Shown here: positions 8,201 through 17,946 of the stretch, in pieces
Position numbering within the stretch: the stretch's first letter is position 1
Layout: each line of letters begins with the position of its first letter
From: Nocardia sp. NBC_01730
GTDB lineage: Bacteria; Actinomycetota; Actinomycetes; Mycobacteriales; Mycobacteriaceae
Reading direction: 5' to 3'
DNA: 64,000 nt
Assembly (NCBI RefSeq): GCF_035920445.1
Contig: NZ_CP109162.1
Coordinates: 7,688,001 to 7,752,000 of the forward strand
Program-made: the position numbers and the translations under genes
The notes under the pieces: generated by a model
What the model saw: the letters and a program-made list of their open reading frames with translations, nothing else
The model's database searches: none
What the model was told of the DNA's origin: nothing

Positions 8201-10232
8201 GTATGACCACAAGGCGATGGGTATCACGGCCAAGGGTGCGTGGGAGAGTGTCAAGCGGCATTTCCGTGAGATGGAGATCGACACGCAGACGCAGGATTTC
8301 ACTGTTGTCGGTGTGGGTGACATGAGTGGTGATGTGTTCGGTAACGGGATGTTGTTGTCGGAGCACATTCGTTTGGTGGCGGCGTTCGACCACCGCCACA
8401 TCTTCCTCGACCCGGCTCCGGACGCGGTCCGTTCGTTCCAGGAACGTCAGCGTATGTTCGCGCTTCCGCGTTCCTCGTGGGCCGATTACGACACTTCGCT
8501 GATCAGCCCAGGCGGCGGTGTCTACGACCGTTCCGCCAAGGCGATTCCGGTGACCCCTGAGGTGCGCGCGGCACTCGACTTGGCGCCAGGGGTGGCTACG
8601 CTGTCGCCGCCGGAGATGATCAAGGCCATCCTCCTCGCCCCGGTCGACCTGTTCTGGAACGGTGGCATCGGCACTTATGTCAAGGCGAGCACCGAGACCA
8701 ATGCCGATGTGGGTGACAAGTCCAACGACGCGGTACGAGTCAGCGCGAACCAATTGCGGGTCAAGGTGATCGGCGAGGGCGGTAACCTGGGCGCGACGGC
8801 GCTGGGCCGGATCGAGTTCTGCCGCAACGGCGGCCGGATGAATACCGACGCGCTGGACAACTCGGCGGGCGTGGACTGCTCCGACCACGAGGTCAACATC
8901 AAGATCCTGTTGGATGCCGTCGTCTCCGGCGGAGAGCTCGCTGTGGCCGACCGTAACCCGCTACTCGCCTCGATGACCGACGAGGTCGCCGAACTCGTGT
9001 TGCGCGACAACATCTCCCAGAACTTCCGACTGGGAATGTCGCGGGCCGACGCGGCGGGCATGTCGAGCGTGCACGCCAGGCTGATCAACGACCTCGAGGC
9101 ACGCCGTGGGCTCGACCGCGAGCTCGAGGCGCTGCCGACGGGCGCGGAGCTGGCGCGACGTGCCGCCGATGGAGTCGGGCTCACCTCGCCCGAGCTGGCT
9201 AATCTCATGGCGCACGTGAAGCTTTCGCTGAAAGCCGATCTACTCGCCGGTGACCTGCTCGACAGCGTGGCGTTCGAGCCGGTGCTGCCCGCGTACTTCC
9301 CCGCGCCGCTGCGCGAGCGGTTCGCGTCCGCGATCGGCAGGCACCCGCTGCGGCGCGAGATCGTGGCCACGGTGGTGGTCAACGACATGGTCGACTACGG
9401 CGGAATCACCTATGCCTTCCGCCTCGCGGAGGAGGCCGGGGCCACCACCGACGACGCGGTACGCGCCTACACCGCGGCGGTCGAGATCTTCGATCTGCAC
9501 GCACTCTGGCAGCGGATCAGGCAGACCCCCATGTCCACGGCGGCCCGCAACGAACTGGAACTGGAGACCAAGCGGACCCTCGACCGTGCGTCCCGGTGGC
9601 TGCTGTCCAACCGTCCACAACCGATTGCGATCGGCGCCGATATCGCCAGGTACCGGGACCGAGTGTGGGCCCTGGCTGGGCAGGTGCCCGCCCTGTTGAC
9701 CGGCTATCTCGCCGACGACCTGGCCGAGCGCTCGCGCGGGTCGATCTCCCGCGGCGCGCCACGGGAGCTGGCTGAGGAGGCGTTCGGGCTGATCCACCGC
9801 TTCCCGCTGCTCGACGTGATCGACTTGGCGGAGATTGCCGAGCGTGATCCGTCGGAGGTCGCGGTGCTGTACTACGCGCTCAACGAGCACTTCCAGATCG
9901 AGCGGTTGCTGATTGCGGTCGGCAAGCTCGAGCGGGGCGGACGTTGGAGTGCGCTGGCGCGGCTCGCGGTCCGCGAGGATCTCTACGATTCGCTGCGGTC
10001 ACTCACGCTCGACGTGCTCACCGCGACCGAACCTCAGGAGAGCACGGCGGAGAAGATCACGTACTGGGAGTCGACCAACCGGTCCCGGCTTGCTCGCGCC
10101 AGCGCGTCGCTGGCGCAGATTTTCGCCGTCGAGACCCAGGATCTGGCGTCGCTCTCGGTCGCGGCGCGACAGGTCCGCAGTATGGTGACCGGGGGTGAGT
10201 CGACCACGGTTGCACCGACGGTCGTCGGCTGA
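5289..10232 (+). CDS. gdh: NAD-dependent glutamate dehydrogenase, large (about 180 kDa) type
   Basis: Catalyses NAD-linked oxidative deamination of glutamate to 2-oxoglutarate. At 1647 residues it is the size of the large bacterial NAD-GDH family (Rv2476c type): N-terminal ACT-like regulatory segments, catalytic core, long C-terminal region. The core carries GGLRWSDRLEDFRTEVLG near residue 830, VGAKGGFVVK near 860 and GVGDMSGDVFGNGML near 1010. ATG 5289 follows GGGAAGGCAACGGATCG. In mycobacteria this enzyme is inhibited by unphosphorylated GarA, and PknG relieves the inhibition; a pknG homologue lies 3 kb beyond this gene. Roughly 7730-8395 has a different codon style (TTG for Leu, GGT for Gly, many T-ending codons) from the flanks while encoding the most conserved part of the enzyme. 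A palindromic operator candidate precedes the gene. Confidence 0.96.
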   Translation: MAATTQQTMTPQRFRNDPTDLEAVYFRWIQPGSSTSAITDRAERIFRQHLELAATRAPGSATTRVYRPEDSTELGAAIQIVNDDMPLLVDSVTAALRRLGATVTEVVHPVFDVSRDADGKLLTIVHRGGEAEPTGETDGKTLRESWIHVQLGVGLADELVDRIERALPPLLADLRQVADDTPTMVEVLNTVADQLDQAAKWADDAEIPQTSNLLRWLSDGHFTPLGYGYYHFRRSAPSADAAFEPWQLPGTGLGVLSNGAVADISVPVVGAKRTVLRMANGSVDSLVPGSRDLYFISVADYGGTDPSGRASWGDTVAMVKGEHVFVGTFTVAGLHENILDIPVISRRVLQVVEWAGFGLDSFSGQAMLEMMQSFPRVELFSTDARRLFETVSAVMNLGLRRQVRLFIRRDARSDAIYCLVYLPRDRYSTEVRLRMGDILRAEFDAEQIAYSARATESELAVVYFTVHRKPGAEPADISDENRERIQELLLATTWTWGDRLVAEAAGASDVPQALATDYAAAFPASYQQEHEPAHALSDLQRLERLDDGAIDTNLYRQSESSSVEWRFTLYVAGEGISLSRVLPVLQSLGVEVVDERPYQITLPDRPDRWIYDFGLRVAAAPLRDALDGEPPAHLEHSVELESLPETSVRRRFPEAVTAMWFGRAEVDGLNELVLRAGLHWRQVVLLRAYAKYLQQAGFAYTFGNITRVLLTHPATARSCTELFAAHFDPDGVGAEADTRAAALAERVQTEIDAVVSLDTDRILRALFGLIEATLRTNYYRRDDEGNPLDYLSVKLNPHAIAELPKPRPQFEIFVYSPKVEGVHLRFGSVARGGLRWSDRLEDFRTEVLGLVKAQAVKNAVIVPVGAKGGFVVKQPPAATGDPVADRQALGAEGVACYRTFISGLLDITDNVDRVSGEVLPPARVVRRDGDDTYLVVAADKGTATFSDIANDVAQSYGFWLGDAFASGGSAGYDHKAMGITAKGAWESVKRHFREMEIDTQTQDFTVVGVGDMSGDVFGNGMLLSEHIRLVAAFDHRHIFLDPAPDAVRSFQERQRMFALPRSSWADYDTSLISPGGGVYDRSAKAIPVTPEVRAALDLAPGVATLSPPEMIKAILLAPVDLFWNGGIGTYVKASTETNADVGDKSNDAVRVSANQLRVKVIGEGGNLGATALGRIEFCRNGGRMNTDALDNSAGVDCSDHEVNIKILLDAVVSGGELAVADRNPLLASMTDEVAELVLRDNISQNFRLGMSRADAAGMSSVHARLINDLEARRGLDRELEALPTGAELARRAADGVGLTSPELANLMAHVKLSLKADLLAGDLLDSVAFEPVLPAYFPAPLRERFASAIGRHPLRREIVATVVVNDMVDYGGITYAFRLAEEAGATTDDAVRAYTAAVEIFDLHALWQRIRQTPMSTAARNELELETKRTLDRASRWLLSNRPQPIAIGADIARYRDRVWALAGQVPALLTGYLADDLAERSRGSISRGAPRELAEEAFGLIHRFPLLDVIDLAEIAERDPSEVAVLYYALNEHFQIERLLIAVGKLERGGRWSALARLAVREDLYDSLRSLTLDVLTATEPQESTAEKITYWESTNRSRLARASASLAQIFAVETQDLASLSVAARQVRSMVTGGESTTVAPTVVG

Positions 10233-10244
10233 GTGTAAACCGGA

Positions 10245-10290
10245 CGATGCCCGGAGGTTGGACGCGCTCGGCGTCAGCCTCCGGGCATCG
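10245..10290. terminator. bidirectional hairpin between gdh and SPFH gene
   Basis: Inverted repeat with 16-bp arms, 10245-10260 (CGATGCCCGGAGGTTG) and 10275-10290 (CAGCCTCCGGGCATCG), one G-T mismatch and a 14-base loop. It lies 12 bp after the gdh stop and overlaps the last codons of the convergent minus-strand gene. No T tract, as is common in actinobacteria. Confidence 0.75.
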
Positions 10291-11332
10291 GCGTTCCGCA
10301 GCTCCCGCAGAACTTGGCCGTCGCAGTCGATTCCGCGCCGCAGCCCGGGCAGTGCCGCGGTTGCGGCGCGAGCGGCGTTCCGCAGTTCATGCAGAACCGC
10401 GCACCTGGTGGATTTACGGCTTGGCAAGCGGCGCAGGGGGATTGCCCGGCATCGGCCGGGGCAGGCGGCAGTTGCGGTGTACTGGACTGGTTGCTTACGT
10501 GCTGTCCGATGGCATTCACACTCAGCGCGGCACCGAGAAATCCACCCTCGGCGCCGTGGCCGTGCGCGAACCCTTGGCCCGCGCCGAGCGCGAGCTCGCC
10601 CGCGGCATAGCGCTGGAAGTCACCGGTCAGGCGAATGTACTTGACGTCCTTGGCGAGTCGCTTCAGCCGGTCGGCGTCCTCCGGCGCCAGCGTGATGTCG
10701 AAGTTGCCCATCCGTGGGATACGCAGTCCGTATTCGTAGAGCGCGGTGTTCGTCTGACGTAGGACAGCGGCCTCGATCGGCTGCAATTGTGCCGAGAGTC
10801 CGAGCACCTGCCAGTCCCCGCGCGAAATACCCTGGGTGACAGCGATTTTCATGGACTTGAGCAGGAGATCGGCACACCAGCTCTGCACCCGTTCCTGTTC
10901 GGTGAGATCGGCGGTGCCCGCCAGCGAGGTGAGCAGTTCAGCCGGATCGCGGACGGCGAGCGCGAACTCGCCGAAGACGCGCAGGGTAATCACTTGCTCG
11001 CTGACCGGATCCAGGATGTCGGCCAGTCGCCCGCCGAACCGGACGCCGGGGACTTCCCGGGTGGCGACGAAATACAGCTCGGCACGATAGAAGTTCCCGC
11101 CGGTGACGGTGTCGACGAGCGCGCCGAGCACCGGCAGCTCATCGGCGTCGATACGATGCCGGCCGGGGCCCAGAGCGGCGACCACCCGCCCGGACTTGAC
11201 GAACAGGGCGATCTCGTCGGCGTTGACGATCGCACGGCTGTAGCGGCGGATGTTGACATCCGGCCACTTGTAGACCATTTGGTTCTTGCGGTCCTCCGGG
11301 ACCGCGATGAACTCCCGCTCGAACCACGCCAT
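10274..11332 (-). CDS. SPFH-domain protein with double zinc ribbon
   Basis: A 352-residue protein of the YdjI-like SPFH group (often called virion-core-protein-like). The N-terminus (MAWFEREFIAVPEDRKNQMVYKWPD) and the middle (LFVKSGRVVAALGPGRHRID, then REVPGVRFGG) are typical of this band-7 branch. Residues 300-352 hold two zinc ribbons with four Cys pairs (CAAC, CMNC, CPGC, CGSC). No signal peptide or transmembrane helix is seen; relatives are cytoplasmic or membrane-associated and linked to membrane stress. It converges on gdh and is divergent from the permease gene. Its own start is 146 bp from palindromic site 2, so shared control with the permease is possible but unproven. Confidence 0.85.
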   Translation of the reverse strand: MAWFEREFIAVPEDRKNQMVYKWPDVNIRRYSRAIVNADEIALFVKSGRVVAALGPGRHRIDADELPVLGALVDTVTGGNFYRAELYFVATREVPGVRFGGRLADILDPVSEQVITLRVFGEFALAVRDPAELLTSLAGTADLTEQERVQSWCADLLLKSMKIAVTQGISRGDWQVLGLSAQLQPIEAAVLRQTNTALYEYGLRIPRMGNFDITLAPEDADRLKRLAKDVKYIRLTGDFQRYAAGELALGAGQGFAHGHGAEGGFLGAALSVNAIGQHVSNQSSTPQLPPAPADAGQSPCAACQAVNPPGARFCMNCGTPLAPQPRHCPGCGAESTATAKFCGSCGTPMPGG

Positions 11333-11478
11333 CTGCGCTCCATCAGCCGATTTTCACATTGAGCGTACCGATATCCAGTGGTCCGATCAACGAATGACTC
11401 GCGATCGCCGCTGCTCTGTGCCCTTTTCTCGCAATTTTTGATGTCCAGCTTGTTACAAGAGGCAAGTCACTATTGAAC

Positions 11479-11498
11479 GTGCCGCTATATAACGGTAC
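11479..11498. promoter_or_regulatory. palindromic site 2 (upstream of amino-acid permease)
   Basis: GTGCCGCTATATAACGGTAC, 43 bp before the permease start and followed by ATT as at sites 3, 4 and 5. Same dyad as at 5215. It lies between divergent genes and could act on both. Confidence 0.7.
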
Positions 11499-11541
11499 AT
11501 TGGGCGAAGTTATGATCGCCGTCACCTGAAAGGCCATCCCC

Positions 11542-13083
11542 ATGACCACAGTTCGACCTCCCTCGGAGCTGCCCGCGCCGGCGGGCACGCTCCACGAGGA
11601 GGACGCGGGGTACCACAAGTCCCTTCGCCCGCGTCAGCTGCAGATGATCGCGATCGGTGGCGCCATCGGCACCGGACTGTTCCTGGGCGCGGGTGGGCGT
11701 TTGGCCAGTGCCGGCCCCGGATTGTTCATCGTGTACGCCATCTGTGGCGTGTTCGTGTTCTTCATCCTGCGGGCGCTCGGTGAGCTGGTGCTGCATCGCC
11801 CCTCCTCGGGATCGTTCGTCTCCTACGCCCGTGAGTTCTACGGCGAGAAGCTGGCATTCGCGGTCGGGTGGATGTACTTCTTCCACTGGTGCATGACCGG
11901 GATCGTAGACATCACCGCCATCGCCACCTATGTCCATTTCTGGGGAGCTTTCGAGGCGATACCGCAGTGGCTGATCGCCCTGGTCGCACTGGCTCTGGTG
12001 GTGAGCGTCAACCTCATCTCGGTGAAGTGGTTCGGCGAGCTCGAGTTCTGGGCCGCGCTGATCAAGGTGGTCGCGCTCGTCGCATTCCTGATCATCGGCA
12101 CGATCTTCCTCGCGGGCCGTTTCAAGGTCGATGGGCAGAGTACCGGGCCCAGCGTCATCGCCGACCACGGCGGCCTGTTCCCCAGCGGTATCCTCCCGCT
12201 CGTTCTGGTCACCACGGGTGTCGTCTTCGCTTATGCCGCAGTGGAATTGGTCGGTACGGCGGCCGGTGAGGCGGAGAACCCGGAGAAGATCATGCCGCGC
12301 GCGATCAACTCCGTGATCGCCCGGATCGCGCTGTTCTACGTGGGATCACTGGTGCTGCTCGGTCTGCTTCTGCCCTACACCGCCTTCAAGGAAGGTGAGA
12401 GCCCCTTCGTCACATTCTTCTCGCGGATCGGCGTGGATGGCGCAGGCTCTGTGATGAACCTCGTGGTGCTGACGGCGGCTTTCTCCAGTTTGAACGCCGG
12501 GCTCTACTCGACCGGCCGGATCCTGCGCTCGATGTCGATGAACGGCAGTGCGCCCACCATTGCGTCGCGAATGTCGAAGGGCGGTGTGCCTTACGTCGGC
12601 ATCCTCGCTACCGGCGCGGTCGCGCTGATCGGCGTCGGCCTGAACGCTGTGGTGCCGGACAAAGCGTTCGAGATCGTGCTGAACATGTCGGCGCTCGGCA
12701 CGATCGTCGCGTGGGCCGCGATCGTGGTCTGTCAGCTGCAGCTGTGGCGCTGGTCGCGCACCGGCCGCGCGGAACGTCCGTCCTTCCGGCTGATCGGCGC
12801 GCCCTACACGAGCTTCGCGACGCTGGCATTCCTCGTCACCGTGGTCGGTCTGATGGCCTTCAGTGACGACGAAGTGCAGCGGGGTGCGGTGATCGCCATG
12901 GTCGTGGTCGTGGTTCCGGCGCTGGTCGGCGGCTGGTTCCTGGCGCGTAAGCGGGTGCTGCGCGTCGCGGAGGTACGCCAGGGCGTCACCGGTCAGTTCC
13001 CGGTTCTGGCCGAGCGGCCGCCGCGGAAGAACACGGCGGGTGGCGAGACGGTGGTGATTCTCGACAAGCCCGACGAGGAGTGA
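11542..13083 (+). CDS. amino-acid permease, APC family (AnsP/L-asparagine type)
   Basis: Inner-membrane amino-acid/proton symporter of 513 residues with about 12 transmembrane helices. The N-terminal APC signature is intact: [20 protein letters not shown], then [16 protein letters not shown] and [38 protein letters not shown] is the conserved helix 6-7 loop of the amino-acid-transporter subfamily. Overall it resembles mycobacterial asparagine permeases, but close paralogues carry D-serine/alanine/glycine, GABA or phenylalanine, so the substrate is inferred. It shares the palindromic site with gdh, which fits uptake of an amino acid feeding glutamate metabolism. A strong hairpin follows the stop. 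Confidence 0.88.
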   Translation: MTTVRPPSELPAPAGTLHEEDAGYHKSLRPRQLQMIAIGGAIGTGLFLGAGGRLASAGPGLFIVYAICGVFVFFILRALGELVLHRPSSGSFVSYAREFYGEKLAFAVGWMYFFHWCMTGIVDITAIATYVHFWGAFEAIPQWLIALVALALVVSVNLISVKWFGELEFWAALIKVVALVAFLIIGTIFLAGRFKVDGQSTGPSVIADHGGLFPSGILPLVLVTTGVVFAYAAVELVGTAAGEAENPEKIMPRAINSVIARIALFYVGSLVLLGLLLPYTAFKEGESPFVTFFSRIGVDGAGSVMNLVVLTAAFSSLNAGLYSTGRILRSMSMNGSAPTIASRMSKGGVPYVGILATGAVALIGVGLNAVVPDKAFEIVLNMSALGTIVAWAAIVVCQLQLWRWSRTGRAERPSFRLIGAPYTSFATLAFLVTVVGLMAFSDDEVQRGAVIAMVVVVVPALVGGWFLARKRVLRVAEVRQGVTGQFPVLAERPPRKNTAGGETVVILDKPDEE

Positions 13084-13095
13084 GTCAGTCTCCGT

Positions 13096-13115
13096 CCCGG
13101 GCGCTACCGCCCGGG
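13096..13115 (+). terminator. hairpin after the permease gene
   Basis: Perfect 8-bp stem CCCGGGCG / CGCCCGGG with loop CTAC, 12 bp after the permease stop. A second dyad, TTCCCA-ACGC-TGGGAA at 13128-13143, lies between it and pknG and is more likely a regulatory site for pknG. Confidence 0.7.
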
Positions 13116-13207
13116 GCGGATAGCCTATTCCCAACGCTGGGAACAATACTAGCGCGCATCGACAGGTAGCGGACCAGAATGAAACCCCGATCGAACGGTG
13201 GGTCTGA

Positions 13208-15685
<2,478 letters not shown>

Positions 15686-15691
15686 CCGGGC

Positions 15692-16048
15692 TCAGACCGT
15701 CCGTGCGGTGAGTATGAAAAGCGCTGGTGCGGCCAGGATAACGAGCAACCACAGCCAGTTGCCGGTGGTCAGAGCGAGGACTATCGCGAGGACCACGGCC
15801 GCCCCCGCCACCACCACGAGGCGTGGCAGTGGATTGGTCGGTGGCATCTCCGGTGCCTGCGGTGTGCTGCCTGGCAGGTCGGCGAACAGTTCGGCCAGCT
15901 GAGTCTTGCTGGTCGCCGCTGCGACGACCGCGCTGAGTTCGTCGAATTCGGTCAGGCTCAGTCTGCCCGCGCCGAGGTGTTGCGTCAGCTCGCGCATCGC
16001 TCGCTCGCGGTCCGCGATGCTGGCCGGGGGACCCGCAGATTCACCCAT
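15692..16048 (-). CDS. DUF1707 (SHOCT-like) membrane protein
   Basis: Small protein of 118 residues. The N-terminal half is a DUF1707 domain (SIADRERAMRELTQHLGAGRLSLTEFDE, then KTQLAELFADLP). It is followed by a Pro-rich linker and two closely spaced transmembrane helices (LVVVAGAAVVLAIVLAL and WLWLLVILAAPALFIL). The frame opens further upstream (to 16132), but the domain begins right after ATG 16048, so that start is preferred. It converges on pknG with 6 bp between stop codons. Function unknown; such proteins are common in actinobacteria. Confidence 0.8.
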   Translation of the reverse strand: MGESAGPPASIADRERAMRELTQHLGAGRLSLTEFDELSAVVAAATSKTQLAELFADLPGSTPQAPEMPPTNPLPRLVVVAGAAVVLAIVLALTTGNWLWLLVILAAPALFILTARTV

Positions 16049-16273
16049 GTCGGAAGGATAGGCGTAGCGGCAAAAGCCGTGCACCACGTGAGTTTTCCAA
16101 GGGCGGGAAGATCGGCCTGCCCGCGCGGGCACGGCCGGACGCCGCGGTGCCTTGTCTGAATGAATCGCCGCGGATCACGTAGAGTTTGCTGATTCGTCGC
16201 CGGCCGTCCGTCGGCCACCAAAACGCCCGCGCACCGGCCATCCGTTCGTGTTGCGATGTGGTTTCCTTGAGGT

Positions 16274-17008
16274 ATGACTGCGGGCGTGGAGTACACGATC
16301 GACGAGCTGGCGCGGGAGGCCGGTACGACCGTGCGCAGCCTGCGGGTTTACCACGAGCGTGGCGTGCTGCCGCCGCCTCAGGTCAAGGGGCGTACCGGCT
16401 TCTACAGTGCCGACCATTTGAACCGGGTGCGGACCATCAGCAGGCTGCTCGATCGGGGGATCAAAATCAATGGCATCAAGGAATTGCTCAAAGCCTGGGA
16501 TCGCGGTGACGACCTGGGTGACATTCTCGGCGTCGTCGAGCCCGACCTGGCCGAGACGACCGTTCTGGCTGCCGGAGACATGATCGCGGCGACCGAACTC
16601 GCCGAGCGCTACCGCGAAGTGCCCAACGGTCTCGCGAGGGTCGTCGCGGCGGGGCTGTACGAGCCGGTGGACGCGGCGACCTATCGGATCGCGGATCGTC
16701 GGCTGGTGCACAGCCTCGATCGCATCGTGGACGCCGGTATCCCGGCCGACGAGGTGCTCGGCGAACTGGAGAAGCTGCGCGCTGACGCCGATCGCATCGC
16801 CCGCCGTTTCGTCGACCTCTTCCGCCGCACCGCCTTGGCGTCGTTCCAGGAATCCGACCGAGGCCCGGTAGAGGTCGCCGAGCTAGCGGAACAGCTGACG
16901 GCGACGCGCGCGGTCCCCGGCGCGGCGACCGCCGAGCTCGTAAATCTGTTCATCGCACGGTATCTCAGTCAGGACACCGAACTCGCGGACGCGCTGCCGG
17001 AGGCATGA
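16274..17008 (+). CDS. MerR-family transcriptional regulator
   Basis: A 244-residue regulator. Residues 6-75 form a MerR winged helix: YTIDELAREAGTTVRSLRVYHERGVLPPP, GRTGFYSADHLNRVRTI, LLDRGIKINGIKELL. The C-terminal 150 residues are helical without the cysteine pattern of metal sensors, so the effector is unlikely to be a metal. It is divergent from the DUF1707 gene (225 bp). ATG 16274 has GAGG only one base upstream; GTG 16286 is an alternative start. Confidence 0.88.
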   Translation: MTAGVEYTIDELAREAGTTVRSLRVYHERGVLPPPQVKGRTGFYSADHLNRVRTISRLLDRGIKINGIKELLKAWDRGDDLGDILGVVEPDLAETTVLAAGDMIAATELAERYREVPNGLARVVAAGLYEPVDAATYRIADRRLVHSLDRIVDAGIPADEVLGELEKLRADADRIARRFVDLFRRTALASFQESDRGPVEVAELAEQLTATRAVPGAATAELVNLFIARYLSQDTELADALPEA

Positions 17009-17084
17009 CCTGCTCGGCCAGGGCGGGCCGACCGGAACTGCTTCTGTTCCCACTTTCCCATCGCTGGAGATACGTGGCAGTAAC

Positions 17085-17104
17085 GTGCCGTTAATTAGCG
17101 GTAT
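17085..17104. promoter_or_regulatory. palindromic site 3 (upstream of DHFR-fold gene)
   Basis: GTGCCGTTAATTAGCGGTAT followed by ATT. Same dyad as at 5215, 11479, 23736 and 24653. It lies 147 bp before the chosen start of the downstream gene, farther than at the other loci, so that gene may have a long leader. Confidence 0.65.
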
Positions 17105-17251
17105 ATTGGTGCCATCTGCCGCGTGCTCGCCGCACGCGGAGCTACCTATGACCATGTACCTAGGTATGTCGTGCGCAACCTACTGATGCGCGCGAGTGTC
17201 GCTTTCGCCGAAAATCTCCCAATCGCACAAGGCAGCAGATGGGTGTGGGCA

Positions 17252-17833
17252 ATGGGAAGCGTGACCCTGTGGATGCAGATGTCGCTGGATGGCTTCGCGG
17301 AGGGGCCGGATCAGGAAGTCCACTGGCCAGTGGTGGACGAGGAACTGTGCGAGTCGTTGATGGACGAACTCAGCTCGGCCGACCTGTTCCTCTACGGCCG
17401 GAAGACGTACGAGATCATGGCATCGTTCTGGCCGACCGCCGACGTAGATCCGGCGATATCGGAGTTCTATGTCGACTTCGCGCGGTGTTGGAAGGAAACG
17501 CCCAAACTCGTCTTTTCACGCAGCCTGCCTACCGCCGGCTGGAACACGAAAATCGTCCGGGAGGATCTGGTCGAGGAAATCGCCGCGCTGCGCGCGCGGC
17601 CTGGTTGCGACATGGTCCTGTTCGGCGGTGCGGAGACGGCGTCGGCGTTCATGAAGCACGATCTGATCGATGAGTACCGGCTGTTCGTCCACCCCATCCT
17701 GCTGGGTGGCGGTATCCCGTTGTTCCCGACCCCCGCGGTGGTGTCTGGGTTGCAGCTCGTCGATGTGATGACGTTCGACAGCGCCGTCGTCCAGATGCAT
17801 TACCAGCAGATGGCCTCGGTGTCTTCGGGCTAG
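17252..17833 (+). CDS. dihydrofolate-reductase-fold (RibD C-terminal) family protein
   Basis: A 193-residue member of the RibD_C/DHFR-like family often annotated YyaP/YwjB. Features: N-terminal VTLWMQMSLDGFAEG, then DLFLYGRKTYEIMASFWP, MVLFGGAETASAF and the closing EYRLFVHPILLGGGIPLF. The family binds NADPH; substrates are mostly unknown, and it should not be read as the essential folate enzyme. The open frame reaches 17123, but the fold begins at ATG 17252 after GGGTGTGGGCA. It follows palindromic site 3 and precedes two LuxR-type regulators. A second, decayed gene of the same superfamily occurs at 42793-43031. Confidence 0.85.
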   Translation: MGSVTLWMQMSLDGFAEGPDQEVHWPVVDEELCESLMDELSSADLFLYGRKTYEIMASFWPTADVDPAISEFYVDFARCWKETPKLVFSRSLPTAGWNTKIVREDLVEEIAALRARPGCDMVLFGGAETASAFMKHDLIDEYRLFVHPILLGGGIPLFPTPAVVSGLQLVDVMTFDSAVVQMHYQQMASVSSG

Positions 17834-17946
17834 CGCACGCAAACCCTGAGGTAGCGGCCCCGCCACCAGAACGGTGACGGACGTCGCGTGAACTCGAGTC
17901 GGCATTGTCGAGCGCGTAGCGGCTTTCGTGGGCTAGCTTTTGTTGT

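Noticed and set aside
7365..8888. 507-codon minus-strand ORF opposite gdh
   Set aside because: Antisense shadow of a high-GC gene: Arg/His/Thr-rich translation, no ribosome site, no domain, and it lies wholly within gdh.
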